The translations under genes and the position numbers were made by a program. A DNA stretch of 51,840 nucleotides, taken from NCBI GenBank assembly GCA_017623295.1, contig JAGAPK010000072.1:1-51840 (forward strand), given 5' to 3'. Source of the stretch: Lachnospiraceae bacterium. GTDB lineage: Bacteria; Bacillota; Clostridia; Lachnospirales; Lachnospiraceae. The notes under the pieces were generated by a model that was not told the origin of the DNA, made no database searches, and worked only from the letters and a program-made list of their open reading frames with translations. Below, in pieces: positions 50,939 through 51,840 of this stretch. Every line of letters begins with the position of its first letter. The stretch's first letter is position 1.

Positions 50939-51601
50939 ATGTTTCAAATTATATTTCATCATCCGGGATTTATGATTCCCATTCTAGTTTTATTGTCTCT
51001 AAGTATCATATGCCAGATTAGTATCGGTGTGCTATTTCACAAACTTATCTGGGAAACAGAAAATATGTCTACAACCAAAAACAAATCTTTGCAACAGCTG
51101 AAGCTAAAATTTTCAAGCTGCTGCAAATTACACGATGGAATCTCTAATGTTCCTATTTTTGTAGACAAGTATATGCACCAGATTAAAGTACATAGGGTTT
51201 CATTCACCACGTTAAAGCATTTATCCGGACAACTTGTTTTATTAGCAATACTGGTTGCCGGTATTGGCGCCTGTATGGGAATCATTGAAGGAGAATCTAT
51301 TTTCTATATTGCACCGTTTTATATCATCAGCTTTCTGGGATTATACGGATATTTTGCGATTTCTTCCTTCGTCGATATTACTGGCAAATCTGAAATTCTC
51401 CGCACAAACTTAATTGATTATCTGGAAAACCATCTGGCAAATCGTTTGGAACAGACGGAATTAGACATGAAACTTATTCAAGGCGAGGAACCAGATATTC
51501 CCGAAAAAGAAAAAATATCGGAGAAAGCAGACGATACTTCCGGTTTTACTTACAAAGAAGCACAGGAACTGGAATCCTTATTAAAAGAATTCCTTACTTA
51601 A
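50939..51601 (+). CDS. Conserved membrane protein of unknown function
   Basis: 220 residues. One N-terminal membrane helix (about 12-32), two more near 100-150, and a charged C-terminal tail of 70 residues (helical, Glu/Lys-rich, predicted cytosolic). The SSCCKLHDG stretch in the first loop has adjacent Cys but no clear motif. I do not recognise a family. SD AAGGAAG precedes the ATG. Its stop lies 12 nt from the 3' end of a group II intron on the other strand. Confidence 0.75.
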   Translation: MFQIIFHHPGFMIPILVLLSLSIICQISIGVLFHKLIWETENMSTTKNKSLQQLKLKFSSCCKLHDGISNVPIFVDKYMHQIKVHRVSFTTLKHLSGQLVLLAILVAGIGACMGIIEGESIFYIAPFYIISFLGLYGYFAISSFVDITGKSEILRTNLIDYLENHLANRLEQTELDMKLIQGEEPDIPEKEKISEKADDTSGFTYKEAQELESLLKEFLT

Positions 51602-51612
51602 ATCATTAATCA

Positions 51613-51840
51613 ATCGAGTAGGAGAAAATTCCTCTTTATAGAGAAATTTTCGACCTCTCACACCACCGTGCGTACCGTTCGGTACACGGCGGTTCAATCA
51701 ATTTAACAAGTGACACTCTTTTCGGTGTAGTAGTCTAACATGGAGACTAATCCAAATCGGGTTAGTCTCTCTTTTGTTACTGCATTATTCATAACTCCTC
51801 TCTGACAGATATGCGCTATTCTTGCTCCTGAGTATGCTGC
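51613..51840 (-). mobile_element. 3' end of a group II intron (domains V and VI plus maturase tail), cut by the window edge
   Basis: On the minus strand a maturase tail is followed by an RNA with domain V at about 51661-51694: arms ACCGCCGTG/CACGGTGGT, a CG bulge, TACC/GGTA and a GAAC tetraloop. After a linker a domain VI-like hairpin (A/T-rich) ends in CCTACTCGAT, the typical intron 3' end, at 51613. The 5' portion is outside the window, so activity cannot be judged. Confidence 0.85.
51703..51840 (-). CDS. Group II intron reverse transcriptase/maturase, C-terminal fragment
   Basis: Last 45 residues of a larger ORF that enters from the right edge. The tail (ARIAHICQRGVMNNAVTKERL, then RFGLVSMLDYY) resembles the end of group II maturase or X-domain proteins: basic, aromatic, ending near a D-Y-Y motif. 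It is followed 8 nt later by domain V of the same intron. The RT domain and catalytic YADD are outside the window. Confidence 0.75.
   Translation of the reverse strand, partial: AAYSGARIAHICQRGVMNNAVTKERLTRFGLVSMLDYYTEKSVTC

Noticed and set aside
1-51840. CRISPR arrays and complete insertion sequences
   Set aside because: No arrays of direct repeats with spacers, no transposase with terminal inverted repeats. The only mobile DNA is the intron end at the right edge; the Rpn-family gene has no transposon ends.

Overview
The window looks like chromosomal DNA of a low-GC, motile, Gram-positive anaerobe of the Clostridia, most likely a flagellated Lachnospiraceae (relative of Roseburia, Lachnospira or Eubacterium). 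The basis is AT-rich intergenic DNA, SD-led genes with frequent TTG/GTG starts, an oxygen-labile two-subunit class I fumarase, flagellin, a clostridial Tad/Flp pilus locus with a DUF5702 protein, a sporulation gene (bofA) and DUF6240. Species cannot be read from the sequence. Nearly all genes are on the minus strand.

Layout, left to right: 1-603 tRNA-Ser with its promoter and terminator. 676-5457 a probable operon (transcribed rhomboid protease, flavodoxin-SCP2 protein, HIT protein, fumarase alpha and beta, PlsC). 5576-15492 an eleven-gene Tad (Flp) pilus operon: prepilin peptidase, TadZ, TadA, TadB, TadC, Flp1 pilin, DUF5702 protein, TadE-like protein, second prepilin peptidase, second TadE-like protein and an FHA protein. 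A strong promoter and a structured leader precede it. 15696-16417 divergent bofA and a DUF2508 gene. 16414-21156 a flagellar unit (DUF6240/FliK-like giant, flagellin, FliS) with a sigma-28-type promoter embedded against the glgB terminator. 21274-26028 a TPR/pseudo-AAA protein and GlgB. 26234-28101 RsmA, TatD and tRNA-Lys. 28270-30464 an MBL hydrolase and a Zur-like regulator with a metal permease. 30513-37650 a heterodimeric ABC exporter, a ComFB protein, a CarD regulator and a third ABC exporter. 37736-41375 an S-adenosylhomocysteine recycling cluster. 41475-45564 an XRE-methyltransferase fusion, an Rpn-family protein and a MATE pump. 45680-47046 a compact cassette of a His-less Fur paralogue, a hidden 45-residue Cys-rich membrane peptide and an HD-GYP protein behind two iron-box-like palindromes. 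47150-51601 Pgi, a cytidylate-kinase-like protein, MurG, a TSCPD protein and an unknown membrane protein. 51613-51840 the 3' end of a group II intron, cut by the window edge.

The most unusual parts are: (i) the Fur-like / Cys-rich microprotein / HD-GYP cassette with twin operators; (ii) an AhcY homologue whose adenine-pocket motif is altered, next to an SAH/MTA deaminase, suggesting an S-inosylhomocysteine route; (iii) the Tad locus with two prepilin peptidases, an oversized TadC, a TadE-like protein with a duplicated Cys-rich tail and a P-loop-less TadZ; (iv) a TPR protein ending in a catalytically dead-looking AAA domain, coupled to glycogen branching enzyme. Terminators and promoters are packed tightly throughout. 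All statements come from reading the sequence; no database search was run.
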